64,000 bases of DNA, taken from Clostridia bacterium. Lineage in GTDB: Bacteria > Bacillota > Clostridia > Christensenellales > Aristaeellaceae. The translations under genes were made by a program, and so were the position numbers. The DNA lies in contig JAFYQB010000148.1 in assembly GCA_017547285.1 (NCBI GenBank), positions 35,270 through 99,269 on the forward strand, read 5' to 3'. The notes beneath the pieces are model-generated. The model saw nothing but the letters and a program-made list of their open reading frames with translations. It did not search any database and was not told where the DNA came from. Numbering within the stretch: the first letter of the stretch is position 1; each line of letters begins with the position of its first letter. Shown here piece by piece: positions 18,403 through 26,659 of this stretch.

Positions 18403-19518
18403 ATGCTTATCAAAAATGCAAAAGCCTTTGTAAACGGTTCTTTTCAGGAGAATACCGATCTGCTGATCAAAGACGGTAAGATCGCCGAAATCGGCTGCAA
18501 TCTGTGCGGCTGCAATGAAGACGTGATCGACCTGAACGGCGATGTACTGCTGCCCGGCTTCGTTGACGTTCACATTCACGCTTTCATGGGCAAGGATACC
18601 ATGAACGGCGAAGAAGCCGTACGCCACATGAGCCGCGAGCTCAAAAAGTTCGGCGTTGCCGCTTTCCTGCCCACAACGATGAGCGCCAGCCCCGAGGATA
18701 CCTGCAAAGCGCTTGAAGGCATTAAGGCTGTGATGGACGCTCCTGAGGCTGAAGGCGCGGTCGTGTTGGGCGCTCATATGGAAGCCCCTTTCCTGAACGA
18801 GGGCAAGGCCGGTGCACAGCCCAAGCAGTTCTTTGTACTGCCCACCGAGGAAAACTGGCAGCGCTATACCGGCGGCAATGAAGGCATCGTTCGTCTGATC
18901 ACTATGGCTCCTGAAAAGGAAGGCGCGCTGGATTTCATCACGCGTCTGACCAAGGCAGGAATTACTGTCAGCATCGGCCACACTGGAGCAGATGCCGAAA
19001 CAGTGCACGCTGCAGCTGATCACGGCGCCAACCATATTACCCACACCTTCAACGCTCAGACTCCTCTCAACCACCGTGCTCCTGGCGTTCCCGGTGCTGC
19101 CATGGTGGATGAGCGCATTGCCTGCGAGTTCATCAGCGATGGCATCCACCTGCATCCCGATATTTGCCGTCTGATCATGCGCTGCAAGGGCAAAGAACTG
19201 GCTGTAGCCATCACGGACGCTATGGAAGCCGCCGGTATGCCCGATGGCAAGTATCAGCTTGGTGGTCAGGACGTATTCGTGAAGGAAGGCGCTGCGCGTC
19301 TGGAAGATGGCACGTTGGCTGGCAGCACGCTGACCATGATCCGCGCATTCCAGAACCTGATGAATTTTGGCGCAACACCCGAAGAAGCCGCAACTATGAC
19401 CACTTCTACCCCCGCCAAGTCCATCGGCAACCAGGAGTACGGCGTTATTAAAGTTGGCTCTCCTGCCGTTTTTGCCCGTTTCACCAAAGAATATGAATTT
19501 GTTGGTACCATCGGTTAA
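18403..19518 (+). CDS. nagA: N-acetylglucosamine-6-phosphate deacetylase
   Basis: NagA removes acetate from GlcNAc-6-phosphate to give glucosamine-6-phosphate, a step in amino-sugar catabolism and wall recycling. The 371-residue amidohydrolase shows GFVDVHIHA near residue 52, the metal-binding Glu in GAHMEAPFLNEGKAGA, His in VSIGHTGA and ITHTFNAQTPLNHRAPG, DGIHLHPD, and the catalytic Asp in AITDAMEAAG. The usual H-x-E-G-P motif reads H-M-E-A-P, a mild variant. No nagB or PTS gene lies next to it, so it is monocistronic here. A GAAAGGAAG site precedes the start; a TATAAT at 18326-18331 is a weak candidate promoter. Confidence 0.95.
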   Translation: MLIKNAKAFVNGSFQENTDLLIKDGKIAEIGCNLCGCNEDVIDLNGDVLLPGFVDVHIHAFMGKDTMNGEEAVRHMSRELKKFGVAAFLPTTMSASPEDTCKALEGIKAVMDAPEAEGAVVLGAHMEAPFLNEGKAGAQPKQFFVLPTEENWQRYTGGNEGIVRLITMAPEKEGALDFITRLTKAGITVSIGHTGADAETVHAAADHGANHITHTFNAQTPLNHRAPGVPGAAMVDERIACEFISDGIHLHPDICRLIMRCKGKELAVAITDAMEAAGMPDGKYQLGGQDVFVKEGAARLEDGTLAGSTLTMIRAFQNLMNFGATPEEAATMTTSTPAKSIGNQEYGVIKVGSPAVFARFTKEYEFVGTIG

Positions 19519-19532
19519 GTTTTGAATATACG

Positions 19533-19563
19533 AAAAGAGGATGACATTGTCATCCTCTTTTTA
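19533..19563 (+). terminator. Terminator of nagA
   Basis: AAAAGAGGATGAC pairs perfectly with GTCATCCTCTTTT around a three-base loop, followed by T's. Confidence 0.88.
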
Positions 19564-19636
19564 CGTTTCATTTTAATAGGCTAATAATGGCTTCCATTGT
19601 TACAACAGATTGCCGTGCACATGCGAACGCTCCGTG

Positions 19637-19676
19637 CAAATAAAGAACGTCCTGTCTGTCCAGGACGTTCTTTATT
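19637..19676 (-). terminator. Terminator of the ZorAB-like operon
   Basis: AATAAAGAACGTCCTG pairs perfectly with CAGGACGTTCTTTATT around a six-base loop. It overlaps the stop codon of the last gene of the operon by two bases. Confidence 0.85.
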
Positions 19677-20163
19677 ATTGACCGTAAACAGTTTTGATAT
19701 TACCTGAAACACCCCACAAATAGTAAGTCACGATCATTTCGCGAATTGGATGTGAATTTTTAGGAGACAGAATCTGAACCTGAACTTCGCCTTCTGATTT
19801 CAAATCAAGCGATTTGACTTTCAAATCTGCCTTCTGTAAAATGTCGCCAGACTGAGGAACAACCTGAAGTTCAATCATATCAATAGGTACAAGACAGTTA
19901 TTGCGAATACGAACCGTATATGTAAGGTATACATATTCGGAAGCATCCGACCACTCATGAGGTTTCTGAAACAAAGTGCCATAGAAGGTTTGCTGCTCTA
20001 TAGATTGTTTCAGCAAATCCAATTCAGTTTGCTCCACAGGAATTCCCTGCGCCTGAATATCTACTATCTGTACTTCAGCTGTCAAAAACAGATAACCCAC
20101 ACAACCTGCCATCACCAACAGCAGCGATACAGACATAATGGCTGCAAATTTAAGTGCTCGCAT
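19675..20163 (-). CDS. Membrane-anchored extracytoplasmic protein of unknown function
   Basis: I do not recognise this 162-residue protein. It has one hydrophobic helix at residues 6-28 (FAAIMSVSLLLVMAGCVGYLFL), after which no further membrane segment is seen, so most of it is probably outside the membrane. MAGC resembles a lipobox, but the hydrophobic stretch continues past the Cys, so a membrane anchor is as likely. The exported part looks beta-rich and includes YVYLTYTVRIRNNCLVPIDM and a phase suggestive of an immunoglobulin-like or DUF4352-like fold; that is inference. It is the third gene of an operon with the ZorA-like and ZorB-like genes, 16 bp downstream of the latter, so a role in the same complex is plausible. 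Confidence 0.7.
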   Translation of the reverse strand: MRALKFAAIMSVSLLLVMAGCVGYLFLTAEVQIVDIQAQGIPVEQTELDLLKQSIEQQTFYGTLFQKPHEWSDASEYVYLTYTVRIRNNCLVPIDMIELQVVPQSGDILQKADLKVKSLDLKSEGEVQVQILSPKNSHPIREMIVTYYLWGVSGNIKTVYGQ

Positions 20164-20179
20164 TGTCTTTCACCGTCCT

Positions 20180-21322
20180 TCAACGATTATCACTGCTCAA
20201 TATACGCCTGATTTCATCAATCATTTCAGAATCCTTCATGCGGAATTTAAATTCCACTCTGCGCGACGCATCCATATTTACTGTTCCATCCGCATGATAG
20301 ATAGGATCTGAATAGCTTTTGCCTTTGGCTGTCAAAATATCGCGCAGCCTGTCCAAATGTGTTTTACTCAACTGCGGCATTTCAAGGCAATAAGTTGCTA
20401 CACTGAGAGCGCGTTCCTGTGACAGCTCCAGATTCACCAAATAGGTACCGGAAGTATCGGTATGGCCTTCAATGATAATTTCTCCCAAATAATCATCGTA
20501 TTCAGGCTGAAGAAGAACCCCCAGATAAACCGGAATAAATCGTTCAAGAAACTCCCGTCCGCCTTCTTTGATTGCATTTTTGCCAACATCAAAAAATACT
20601 GCGCTTTCCAGAACAATATCGCCTGTATTAGCATCAACGCTGGCACGCAAATCCGCATTTGAAAGAGCATCCGTTAGTTCTCTTACTATTTGAGTACGAA
20701 CACCAACCAGATCATCCAGTTTTTTTTGCTGAAGTTCCATCGCATTTTGTTGTTCCCCAAGCAGCACAGTAGCATCCGCCAACTCCTGCTGCTTGTTTTC
20801 AAGTTCCAGATTTGCAGCATTCAATTCTGCCTCTTTAACAGCAAGCGACTGCTGAGCGGCAAAAATGATCTTCTGCTGTTCTTCCAGCGTAAGTGTCTGA
20901 TCCGCAAGCAGTCCCTGCTGCTGTTCAAGTTGATTCCGTGCACTGGCTAATTCGTTTTCTTTGTCAAGAAGTGCGAGTTGCTGCTGCACCAGTTCAGCCT
21001 GCTGTTCTTCCAGCGTAGTCTGCTGAGCAGCAAGGGTCGTTCTCTGTTCATCCAGTGTGGATTGTTGAGCATTCAGCATAAGCCGCTGCTCCTCAAGTGT
21101 GCTTTGCTGCTCAGTCAGCGTATTCTGCTGCACAGTAAGCAAAGCACTTTGCTCATCCAGTTCAGCGGTTTTGGTTTCCAGCATCAGAAAATACTGATAT
21201 ACACTGTAACAAAGTACCAGAACAAAAAGCAGCAGCAATGCAGCCATCATATCCGAATAACTGATCCATGCTGCACCGCCATCAGCTTTGCTGCCACGGC
21301 GCAAATAACGTTTGCGGCTCAT
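20180..21322 (-). CDS. ZorB/MotB-like protein with 22-heptad coiled coil and OmpA domain
   Basis: This 380-residue protein has the build of an ion-driven motor stator subunit. Residues 19-40 form the single membrane helix, WISYSDMMAALLLLFVLVL, where Asp24 aligns with the proton-binding Asp of MotB and ZorB. Residues 49-202 are an unbroken heptad repeat: Leu (Ile at 153, Met at 195) stands at every seventh position from 55 to 202, mostly in a LxxQQxT pattern. Residues about 225-365 are an OmpA-like peptidoglycan-binding domain with IIIEGHTDTSGTYLVNLELS and the ASRRVEFKF end. Ordinary MotB and ZorB lack such a long coiled coil. The gene lies 11 bp after the ZorA-like gene and has an AAAGGAGG site. 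Confidence 0.88.
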   Translation of the reverse strand: MSRKRYLRRGSKADGGAAWISYSDMMAALLLLFVLVLCYSVYQYFLMLETKTAELDEQSALLTVQQNTLTEQQSTLEEQRLMLNAQQSTLDEQRTTLAAQQTTLEEQQAELVQQQLALLDKENELASARNQLEQQQGLLADQTLTLEEQQKIIFAAQQSLAVKEAELNAANLELENKQQELADATVLLGEQQNAMELQQKKLDDLVGVRTQIVRELTDALSNADLRASVDANTGDIVLESAVFFDVGKNAIKEGGREFLERFIPVYLGVLLQPEYDDYLGEIIIEGHTDTSGTYLVNLELSQERALSVATYCLEMPQLSKTHLDRLRDILTAKGKSYSDPIYHADGTVNMDASRRVEFKFRMKDSEMIDEIRRILSSDNR

Positions 21323-21333
21323 AGCACCCTCCT

Positions 21334-22542
21334 TTACTGTACATCAGTTTCTTCCTGCTGCACACCATTCAGTTCAACCGTGAGCAGATCAATTGCAACC
21401 TGCATGCGGTTTAATGAATCATTCAGACTCTCCAGCCGCACAGCAAGATGCTGAGCTTCTTCTTCCGCTGTGGAAATATGTGCATGGCGCTTTACGGTTT
21501 CTACCTTCAATTCTTCGCTCAACAATTTAATCTGCTCGGCAATATCAGACGTAGACTGGCGAATAATCTCCGCATCTCTCGACATGCACTGTGCGGCTGC
21601 CATGGTATTGTGCAAATTTCGCTGCGTGTTTCTCTGGTCTTCCGTAACAGCAGTGATCACTTTGCTCAGATCGCTCATTTGATCTCCCAACGAAGTATTC
21701 ATTTGCTGTACAAACTGACCAACAATCCTGCGAACGCCATCCACCTGTTCCCGTGTTGCACATTTGATGAAGGTATCCAAAGATTGGGTAAGCGGCATCA
21801 TAGCACGAGATAGTGCCATTTCAAGCGAAGCAGAAACACGGTTTCCGATAGCATCTGCCATCTGCATCAGCCTGGCATCCTCGTCCTGCTTCTGACAAAT
21901 CATTTGTACTTCCGGCTGAAGCGGGCGCGGCATGGCCTGTTCATAGAAGGAGTCTTCAAAATGATCCAGTGCACGCATTGCTCGGCCTGCTGCCATACGA
22001 TAGAACATATTAAATAAAAGCGAACAGGCAATACCAGCCACAGAGGTAGCAAAGGCAAAACGCATGCCACTCAGCAACTGAGGAATACTTTGAATGGTGC
22101 CTTCTGCATTCGAAAAATCCACGCTTGTCAATCCCTGCATTAAACCCATAAAGGTTCCCAAAATACCCAGCGAAGTAAGCAGTCCGGGAATCAATTCAGC
22201 AAGCTGTGCATGACCAGGTTTATCGATTACTGTTTCTTCGTTGATATATTCGCGTGTATCGCACGGTATACCACGCAAATCCAACTGTGAAGCATTCAGG
22301 AGAAACTGCTGCCATTCATTTCGCAATGAACGCCCCAAAAAGCGGTTTTCCCTCCATAAGGGCCTTTCACCTCTGGCCATACTTCTTTCCAATTTGAGTA
22401 CCGCTCGATTCAAAAGAGCAGCATTGCGCAAAAGCGGATAAATACACTTGCAGAAGCCAACCAGGGTGACAATAACAATTGCGGCATAAACGGCAATTTC
22501 AGATAAATTGGCGGTCAGACTGCTGAGCATTACAGATTCCAT
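21334..22542 (-). CDS. ZorA/MotA/TolQ-like proton channel with coiled-coil tail
   Basis: This 402-residue protein is a member of the MotA/TolQ/ExbB superfamily. Three membrane helices are visible: residues 16-36, 118-138 (IPGLLTSLGILGTFMGLMQGL, a pattern close to ZorA) and 160-180 (MRFAFATSVAGIACSLLFNMF). The loop between helices 1 and 2 is cytoplasmic in the family. From about residue 225 to the end runs a largely helical tail with coiled-coil character, shorter than the tail of ZorA from Zorya systems. The ATG at 22542 follows AGGAGG; a start 21 codons earlier lacks a site. It is the first gene of the three-gene operon. No ZorC, ZorD or ZorE is nearby, and no flagellar gene either. Confidence 0.88.
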   Translation of the reverse strand: MESVMLSSLTANLSEIAVYAAIVIVTLVGFCKCIYPLLRNAALLNRAVLKLERSMARGERPLWRENRFLGRSLRNEWQQFLLNASQLDLRGIPCDTREYINEETVIDKPGHAQLAELIPGLLTSLGILGTFMGLMQGLTSVDFSNAEGTIQSIPQLLSGMRFAFATSVAGIACSLLFNMFYRMAAGRAMRALDHFEDSFYEQAMPRPLQPEVQMICQKQDEDARLMQMADAIGNRVSASLEMALSRAMMPLTQSLDTFIKCATREQVDGVRRIVGQFVQQMNTSLGDQMSDLSKVITAVTEDQRNTQRNLHNTMAAAQCMSRDAEIIRQSTSDIAEQIKLLSEELKVETVKRHAHISTAEEEAQHLAVRLESLNDSLNRMQVAIDLLTVELNGVQQEETDVQ

Positions 22543-22656
22543 ATCGTACCTCCTGGCAGAAGCAAATGATAAATATATACAATTTAATTGTAACCTTTTT
22601 TTCATCTTTTGTAAATACTAATGGAATCAATCCGGAATGTACAGCGTTCTTAAACA

Positions 22657-22692
22657 ATGTAAAAAGATCCGGAGCTTATGCTCCGGATCTTT
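22657..22692 (-). terminator. Terminator of the hydrogenase operon
   Basis: AAAGATCCGGAGC pairs perfectly with GCTCCGGATCTTT around TTAT; on the minus strand a T-run follows. It lies just after hydA. Confidence 0.92.
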
Positions 22693-22704
22693 AGAAGTAT
22701 GAGC

Positions 22705-24447
22705 TTACTTGTACAGCTCACGCTTGGCGTAAGTGGTGTGCAGCAGCTCATGAGCCTTGTGGCTGTTGGGCTCGCCAAGGAAATCAGCGTAGATCGCCTT
22801 GATTTCGGGGTTCTCGTGGCTCTTGCGGAGGGTCTTGGACTCGTCCTCAGAGTAGAGAGCCTTGGCACGCTCGGCGCGAATATCCACCCAGTTACGAACC
22901 TGAGCGGTAACGATGGGCTGACCACCGCCATTGACGCAACCGCCGGGACAACCCATGACCTCGATGAAGTGATAGGTCTTCTCGCCATTCTTGATGCTAT
23001 CCAGCAGCTCGGCAGCCTTGCCGGTAGAAGAGCAAACAGCAACGTTCACATCCAGGTCGCCAACCTTTACAGTGGCTTCCTTGATGCCTTCCATGCCGCG
23101 AACAGCGTGGAAGTTCACGTCCTTCAGTTCTTCGCCGGTCAGAACTTCGTAAGCGGTACGCAGGGCAGCTTCCATAACACCGCCGGTTACGCCGAAGATA
23201 ACGGCAGCGCCGGTGGACTCGCCCATCAGCTTGTCGAAGTTTTCTTCGGGCAGGTTGGCGAAGTCAATGCCAGCTTCCTTGATCATGCGAGCCAGCTCGC
23301 GAGTGGTGATAACCATATCAACATCGGCCAGACCGTCGTGACCCAGCTCAGGACGCTTGGCCTCGAACTTCTTGGCGGTACAGGGCATCACAGACACAAC
23401 AACGATGTCCTTGGGATCTACGCCAGCCTTCTCGGCATAGTAGGTCTTGATCATCGCGCCGGCCATCTCGTGAGGAGACTTGCAGGAGCTCAGGTTGGGG
23501 ATGAACTCGGGATAATAGTGCTCGCAGAACTTGATCCAGCCGGGAGAGCAGCTGGTGATCATGGGCAGGACGCCGCCGTTCTTCACACGGTCGATCAGCT
23601 CATAGCCTTCTTCCATGATGGTCAGGTCAGCAGCAAAGTCAGTGTCGAACACCTTGTCAAAGCCCAGACGCTTCATAGCGGAAACCATCTTGCCGGTTAC
23701 GCTGGTGCCCATTTCGAAGCCGAATTCCTCGCCCAGAGCGGCGCGGACAGCGGGAGCGGGCTGCACAACAACATGCTTGGTGGGATCAGCCAGAACGTCC
23801 CAAACTTCCTTGGTCTCGTCCTTTTCAGTCAGAGCGCCTACGGGGCAAACAGCGATACACTGACCGCAGTTGATACAAGCCATGGAGGCCAGATCCTTGT
23901 CCCAGGGGCTGGCGATAGCGGTCTTGAAACCACGCATCATAGCGCCGATAACGCCGACCTTCTGGTTCTTACAGGCGCCAACGCAGCGACGGCACAGGAT
24001 ACACTTGTTGTTGTCGCGCACGATGGAGGTGGAAGACAGATCGAGGGGATACTCGTTCTGAGCGCCTGCAAAACGATCGCCGTTTTCTACGCCCAGATCC
24101 AGGCACAGCTTCTGCAGTTCGCAATTCTGGCTGCGGGGGCAGGAGAGGCACTTCTTGTCGTGGTTGCTCAGGATCAGCTCCAGGTTGAGCTTACGGGCAG
24201 CACGCACAGCAGGAGTGTTGGTCTTAACAACCATGTTGGGGGTTACGGGCAGAACGCAGGCAGCCTGCAGGGTGCGGGCGCCGGTATCAACCACACAGAG
24301 ACGGCAGTTGCCGGTCTCGTTGATATCCTTCAGATAGCAGAGCGTGGGGATGTTCACATTGGCCTTGCGAGCAGCTTCCAGCACAGTAGTACCGGCAGGA
24401 ACCTCAACCTTCACGCCGTCAATTGTAAGCGGAATCATCTGTTCCAT
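22705..24447 (-). CDS. hydA: NADH-dependent [FeFe] hydrogenase catalytic subunit (HydA/HndD)
   Basis: This 580-residue protein is the H2-evolving or H2-oxidising subunit of a multimeric [FeFe] hydrogenase. It has an N-terminal 2Fe-2S ferredoxin domain (residues 1-78, CYLKDINETGNCRLC), the His-Cys3 cluster region (HDKKCLSCPRSQNCELQ), two 4Fe-4S motifs (CILCRRCVGACKN and CINCGQCIAVCP) and the H-cluster domain with L1 ITSCSPGW near residue 310, L2 MPCTAKKFE and L3 EVMGCPGGCVNGGGQP. The C-terminal SHENPEIKAIYADFLGEPNSH is the small-subunit-like segment. L1 has Ser where the prototype has a second Cys. HydB and HydC lie upstream in the same operon, so it probably couples H2 to NAD(H) and perhaps ferredoxin. 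Confidence 0.95.
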   Translation of the reverse strand: MEQMIPLTIDGVKVEVPAGTTVLEAARKANVNIPTLCYLKDINETGNCRLCVVDTGARTLQAACVLPVTPNMVVKTNTPAVRAARKLNLELILSNHDKKCLSCPRSQNCELQKLCLDLGVENGDRFAGAQNEYPLDLSSTSIVRDNNKCILCRRCVGACKNQKVGVIGAMMRGFKTAIASPWDKDLASMACINCGQCIAVCPVGALTEKDETKEVWDVLADPTKHVVVQPAPAVRAALGEEFGFEMGTSVTGKMVSAMKRLGFDKVFDTDFAADLTIMEEGYELIDRVKNGGVLPMITSCSPGWIKFCEHYYPEFIPNLSSCKSPHEMAGAMIKTYYAEKAGVDPKDIVVVSVMPCTAKKFEAKRPELGHDGLADVDMVITTRELARMIKEAGIDFANLPEENFDKLMGESTGAAVIFGVTGGVMEAALRTAYEVLTGEELKDVNFHAVRGMEGIKEATVKVGDLDVNVAVCSSTGKAAELLDSIKNGEKTYHFIEVMGCPGGCVNGGGQPIVTAQVRNWVDIRAERAKALYSEDESKTLRKSHENPEIKAIYADFLGEPNSHKAHELLHTTYAKRELYK

Positions 24448-24466
24448 GTTCGTTCCTCCTTAGGCG

Positions 24467-26260
24467 TTAGTTCTTAACGATGGCGCCAAAGCGGCACTTC
24501 TCCATGCAGGAACCGCACTTGATACACTTGGTGGTATCGATGTGGTGCATTTCCTTCACGCTGCCGGTGATGGCGTTAACGGGGCAGACACGGGCACAAG
24601 CGGTACAGCCGCGGCACTTGTCAGTGATCTCGTAGTTGAGCAGCTTCTGGCAGTGATGCGCGGGGCAACGCTTCTCCTTGATGTGAGCCTCATACTCGCT
24701 GCGGAAGTACTTGAGGGTGGACAGAACGGGGTTGGGAGCAGTCTGACCCAGGCCGCACAGAGCGGTGGACTTGATGTTGTTGGCCAGAGCTTCCAGCTTT
24801 TCAATATCGCCTTCCTCGCCCTTACCCTCGGTGATGCGTTCCAGGATCTCCAGCATGCGCTTGGTGCCGATACGGCAGGGAGTGCACTTGCCGCAGCTTT
24901 CGTCTACGGTGAAGTCCAGGAAGAAACGGGCGATGTCAACCATACAGTTGTCTTCGTCCATAACGATCATACCGCCGGAACCCATCATGGAGCCGATGGA
25001 GGTCAGGGAGTCGTAGTCGATGGCGATGTCGAGGTGCTCAGCGGGGATGCAGCCGCCGGAGGGACCACCGGTCTGAACAGCCTTAAAGGCCTTGCCGTTG
25101 GGAATGCCGCCGCCGATCTTATAGATAACGTCGCGCAGGGGGGTGCCCATGGGAACTTCGACCAGACCAGTATTGTTGATCTTGCCGCCCAGAGCGAATA
25201 CCTTGGTACCGCTGTTGCCAGGAGTACCGATGCTCTTGAACCAATCAGCGCCCTTGTTGATAATAAGGGGGATGTTGGCGTAGGTTTCAACGTTGTTGAT
25301 GTTGCTGGGCTTGTCGAACAGACCACGCACAGCGGGGAACGGAGGCTTGGGAGTGGGCTCGCCGCGGCCGCCTTCGATGGAACGCATCAGAGCGGTTTCT
25401 TCGCCGCAGACGAAGGCGCCGGCGCCCAGACGGATGTACATATCAAAGTCGAAGCCGGAACCAAAAATGTTCTTGCCCAGCAGGCCGTATTCGCGGGCCT
25501 GATCGATAGCCAGCTGCAGACGCTTAACAGCGATGGGATACTCGGCACGAACGTACACATAGCCTTCGGTAGCGCCGATGGCGTAGCCGCCGATTGCCAT
25601 AGCTTCGATGACGGAGTGGGGATCGCCTTCCAGGATAGAGCGGTCCATGAACGCGCCGGGATCGCCCTCGTCAGCGTTACAGATGATGTACTTCTGGTCA
25701 GCCTTGGAAGCAGCCGCGAACTGCCACTTCTTGCCGGTGGGGAAACCGCCGCCGCCACGACCGCGCAGACCGGAGTCGATCATTTCCTTGATAACGTCTT
25801 CAGGCTTCCACTCGGTCAGAACCTTAGCCAGAGCCTTGTAGCCGTCAAAGGCGATGTATTCATCAATGTTCTCAGGGTCAATAACGCCGCAGTTGCGAAG
25901 AGCAAGACGCATCTGGGGACGGTAGAAATCGATGTTTTCCAGAGTGGCATGCTGTTCTTCCTCAGCAGCCTTCTCCTTGTAAACGAGGTGCTGAACGGTA
26001 CGGCCCTTGAGCAGATGCTCGGAGACGATTTCGTCAACATCCTCAACGCGGATGCGGCTGTAGAAAGTGCCTTCGGGATATACAATAACAACAGGGCCAG
26101 CTTCGCAAAGACCGAAGCAGCCGGTGCGGATAACCTTAACTTCCTTGTCCAGACCGTTCTTGGCAATCTGTTCTTCAAAACGGGCAATCAGTTCAGCAGA
26201 GCCGCTCGAAGTACAGCCAGTACCGCCGCAGACAAGTACATGTGCGCGAAAAAGATCCAT
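24467..26260 (-). CDS. hydB: NADH-binding hydrogenase subunit (HydB/HndC, NuoF-like)
   Basis: This 597-residue flavoprotein links the hydrogenase to NAD(H). The order is a thioredoxin-like 2Fe-2S domain (CGGTGCTSSG ... RTGCFGLCEAGP, residues 1-90), the NuoF core with the NADH/FMN site GLRGRGGGGFPTGKKW near 165 and ICNADEGDPGAFMDR, the 4Fe-4S motif ESCGKCTPCRIG near 460, and a C-terminal ferredoxin domain with CRGCTACARVCP and CIKCGSCMEKCRFGA. This extra ferredoxin domain is typical of the bifurcating HydABC type. It lies 19 bp before hydA, and both genes have nearly the same leader, AAGGAGGAACGAAC before ATG. Confidence 0.95.
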   Translation of the reverse strand: MDLFRAHVLVCGGTGCTSSGSAELIARFEEQIAKNGLDKEVKVIRTGCFGLCEAGPVVIVYPEGTFYSRIRVEDVDEIVSEHLLKGRTVQHLVYKEKAAEEEQHATLENIDFYRPQMRLALRNCGVIDPENIDEYIAFDGYKALAKVLTEWKPEDVIKEMIDSGLRGRGGGGFPTGKKWQFAAASKADQKYIICNADEGDPGAFMDRSILEGDPHSVIEAMAIGGYAIGATEGYVYVRAEYPIAVKRLQLAIDQAREYGLLGKNIFGSGFDFDMYIRLGAGAFVCGEETALMRSIEGGRGEPTPKPPFPAVRGLFDKPSNINNVETYANIPLIINKGADWFKSIGTPGNSGTKVFALGGKINNTGLVEVPMGTPLRDVIYKIGGGIPNGKAFKAVQTGGPSGGCIPAEHLDIAIDYDSLTSIGSMMGSGGMIVMDEDNCMVDIARFFLDFTVDESCGKCTPCRIGTKRMLEILERITEGKGEEGDIEKLEALANNIKSTALCGLGQTAPNPVLSTLKYFRSEYEAHIKEKRCPAHHCQKLLNYEITDKCRGCTACARVCPVNAITGSVKEMHHIDTTKCIKCGSCMEKCRFGAIVKN

Positions 26261-26281
26261 GTTCGTTCCTCCTTAGCAGTC

Positions 26282-26656
26282 TTATTTGCCTTCGGCAGCG
26301 CCGATGGTATATTCCTGAACAGGACGGCCGTTGACGATGTGCTCGGCAACAATGCGGGAAACCATATCAGGATTGACCTTTACGTAGGTAACCTTTTCCT
26401 TGCCGGGCATGATCACGTCCAGCATGGGCTCCAGACGGCACATGCCGATGCAGCCGGTCTGAGAAACGGTCACGTTCTGCAGATTGCGCTTCTGGACTTC
26501 TTCCACGAACTTGAGCATTACAGGACGGGCACCGGCAGCGATGCCGCAGGTAGCCATGCCGACCACGATACGCACAGCGTCGTCGCCTTCCTTGCGCATA
26601 GCCACCTTTTCAAGAGTCTTTGCGCGGATCGCTTCCAATTCAGCCAGAGACTTCAT
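26282..26656 (-). CDS. hndB: HndB-like thioredoxin-fold 2Fe-2S ferredoxin
   Basis: This 124-residue protein is a small thioredoxin-like ferredoxin found as a subunit of HndABCD-type hydrogenases. The cluster ligands are probably Cys37 in MATCGIAAGARP and the pair in TGCIGMCRLEP near 68-72, followed by the PMLDVIMPGKEKVTYVKV strand and the C-terminal IVNGRPVQEY. It probably transfers electrons between hydC-type and hydB-type subunits. It is placed between the HATPase gene and hydB, with a GGAGGTG site overlapping the end of the former. Confidence 0.88.
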   Translation of the reverse strand: MKSLAELEAIRAKTLEKVAMRKEGDDAVRIVVGMATCGIAAGARPVMLKFVEEVQKRNLQNVTVSQTGCIGMCRLEPMLDVIMPGKEKVTYVKVNPDMVSRIVAEHIVNGRPVQEYTIGAAEGK

Positions 26657-26659
26657 AAA

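Noticed and set aside
20690..21180. Short regularly spaced DNA repeats that could suggest a CRISPR array
   Set aside because: The 21-base period is the DNA trace of protein heptads inside an intact reading frame; units are degenerate and no spacers exist.
19675..22542. Calling the operon a complete Zorya system
   Set aside because: No ZorC, ZorD or ZorE gene is present within the window; only the AB-like core is seen.
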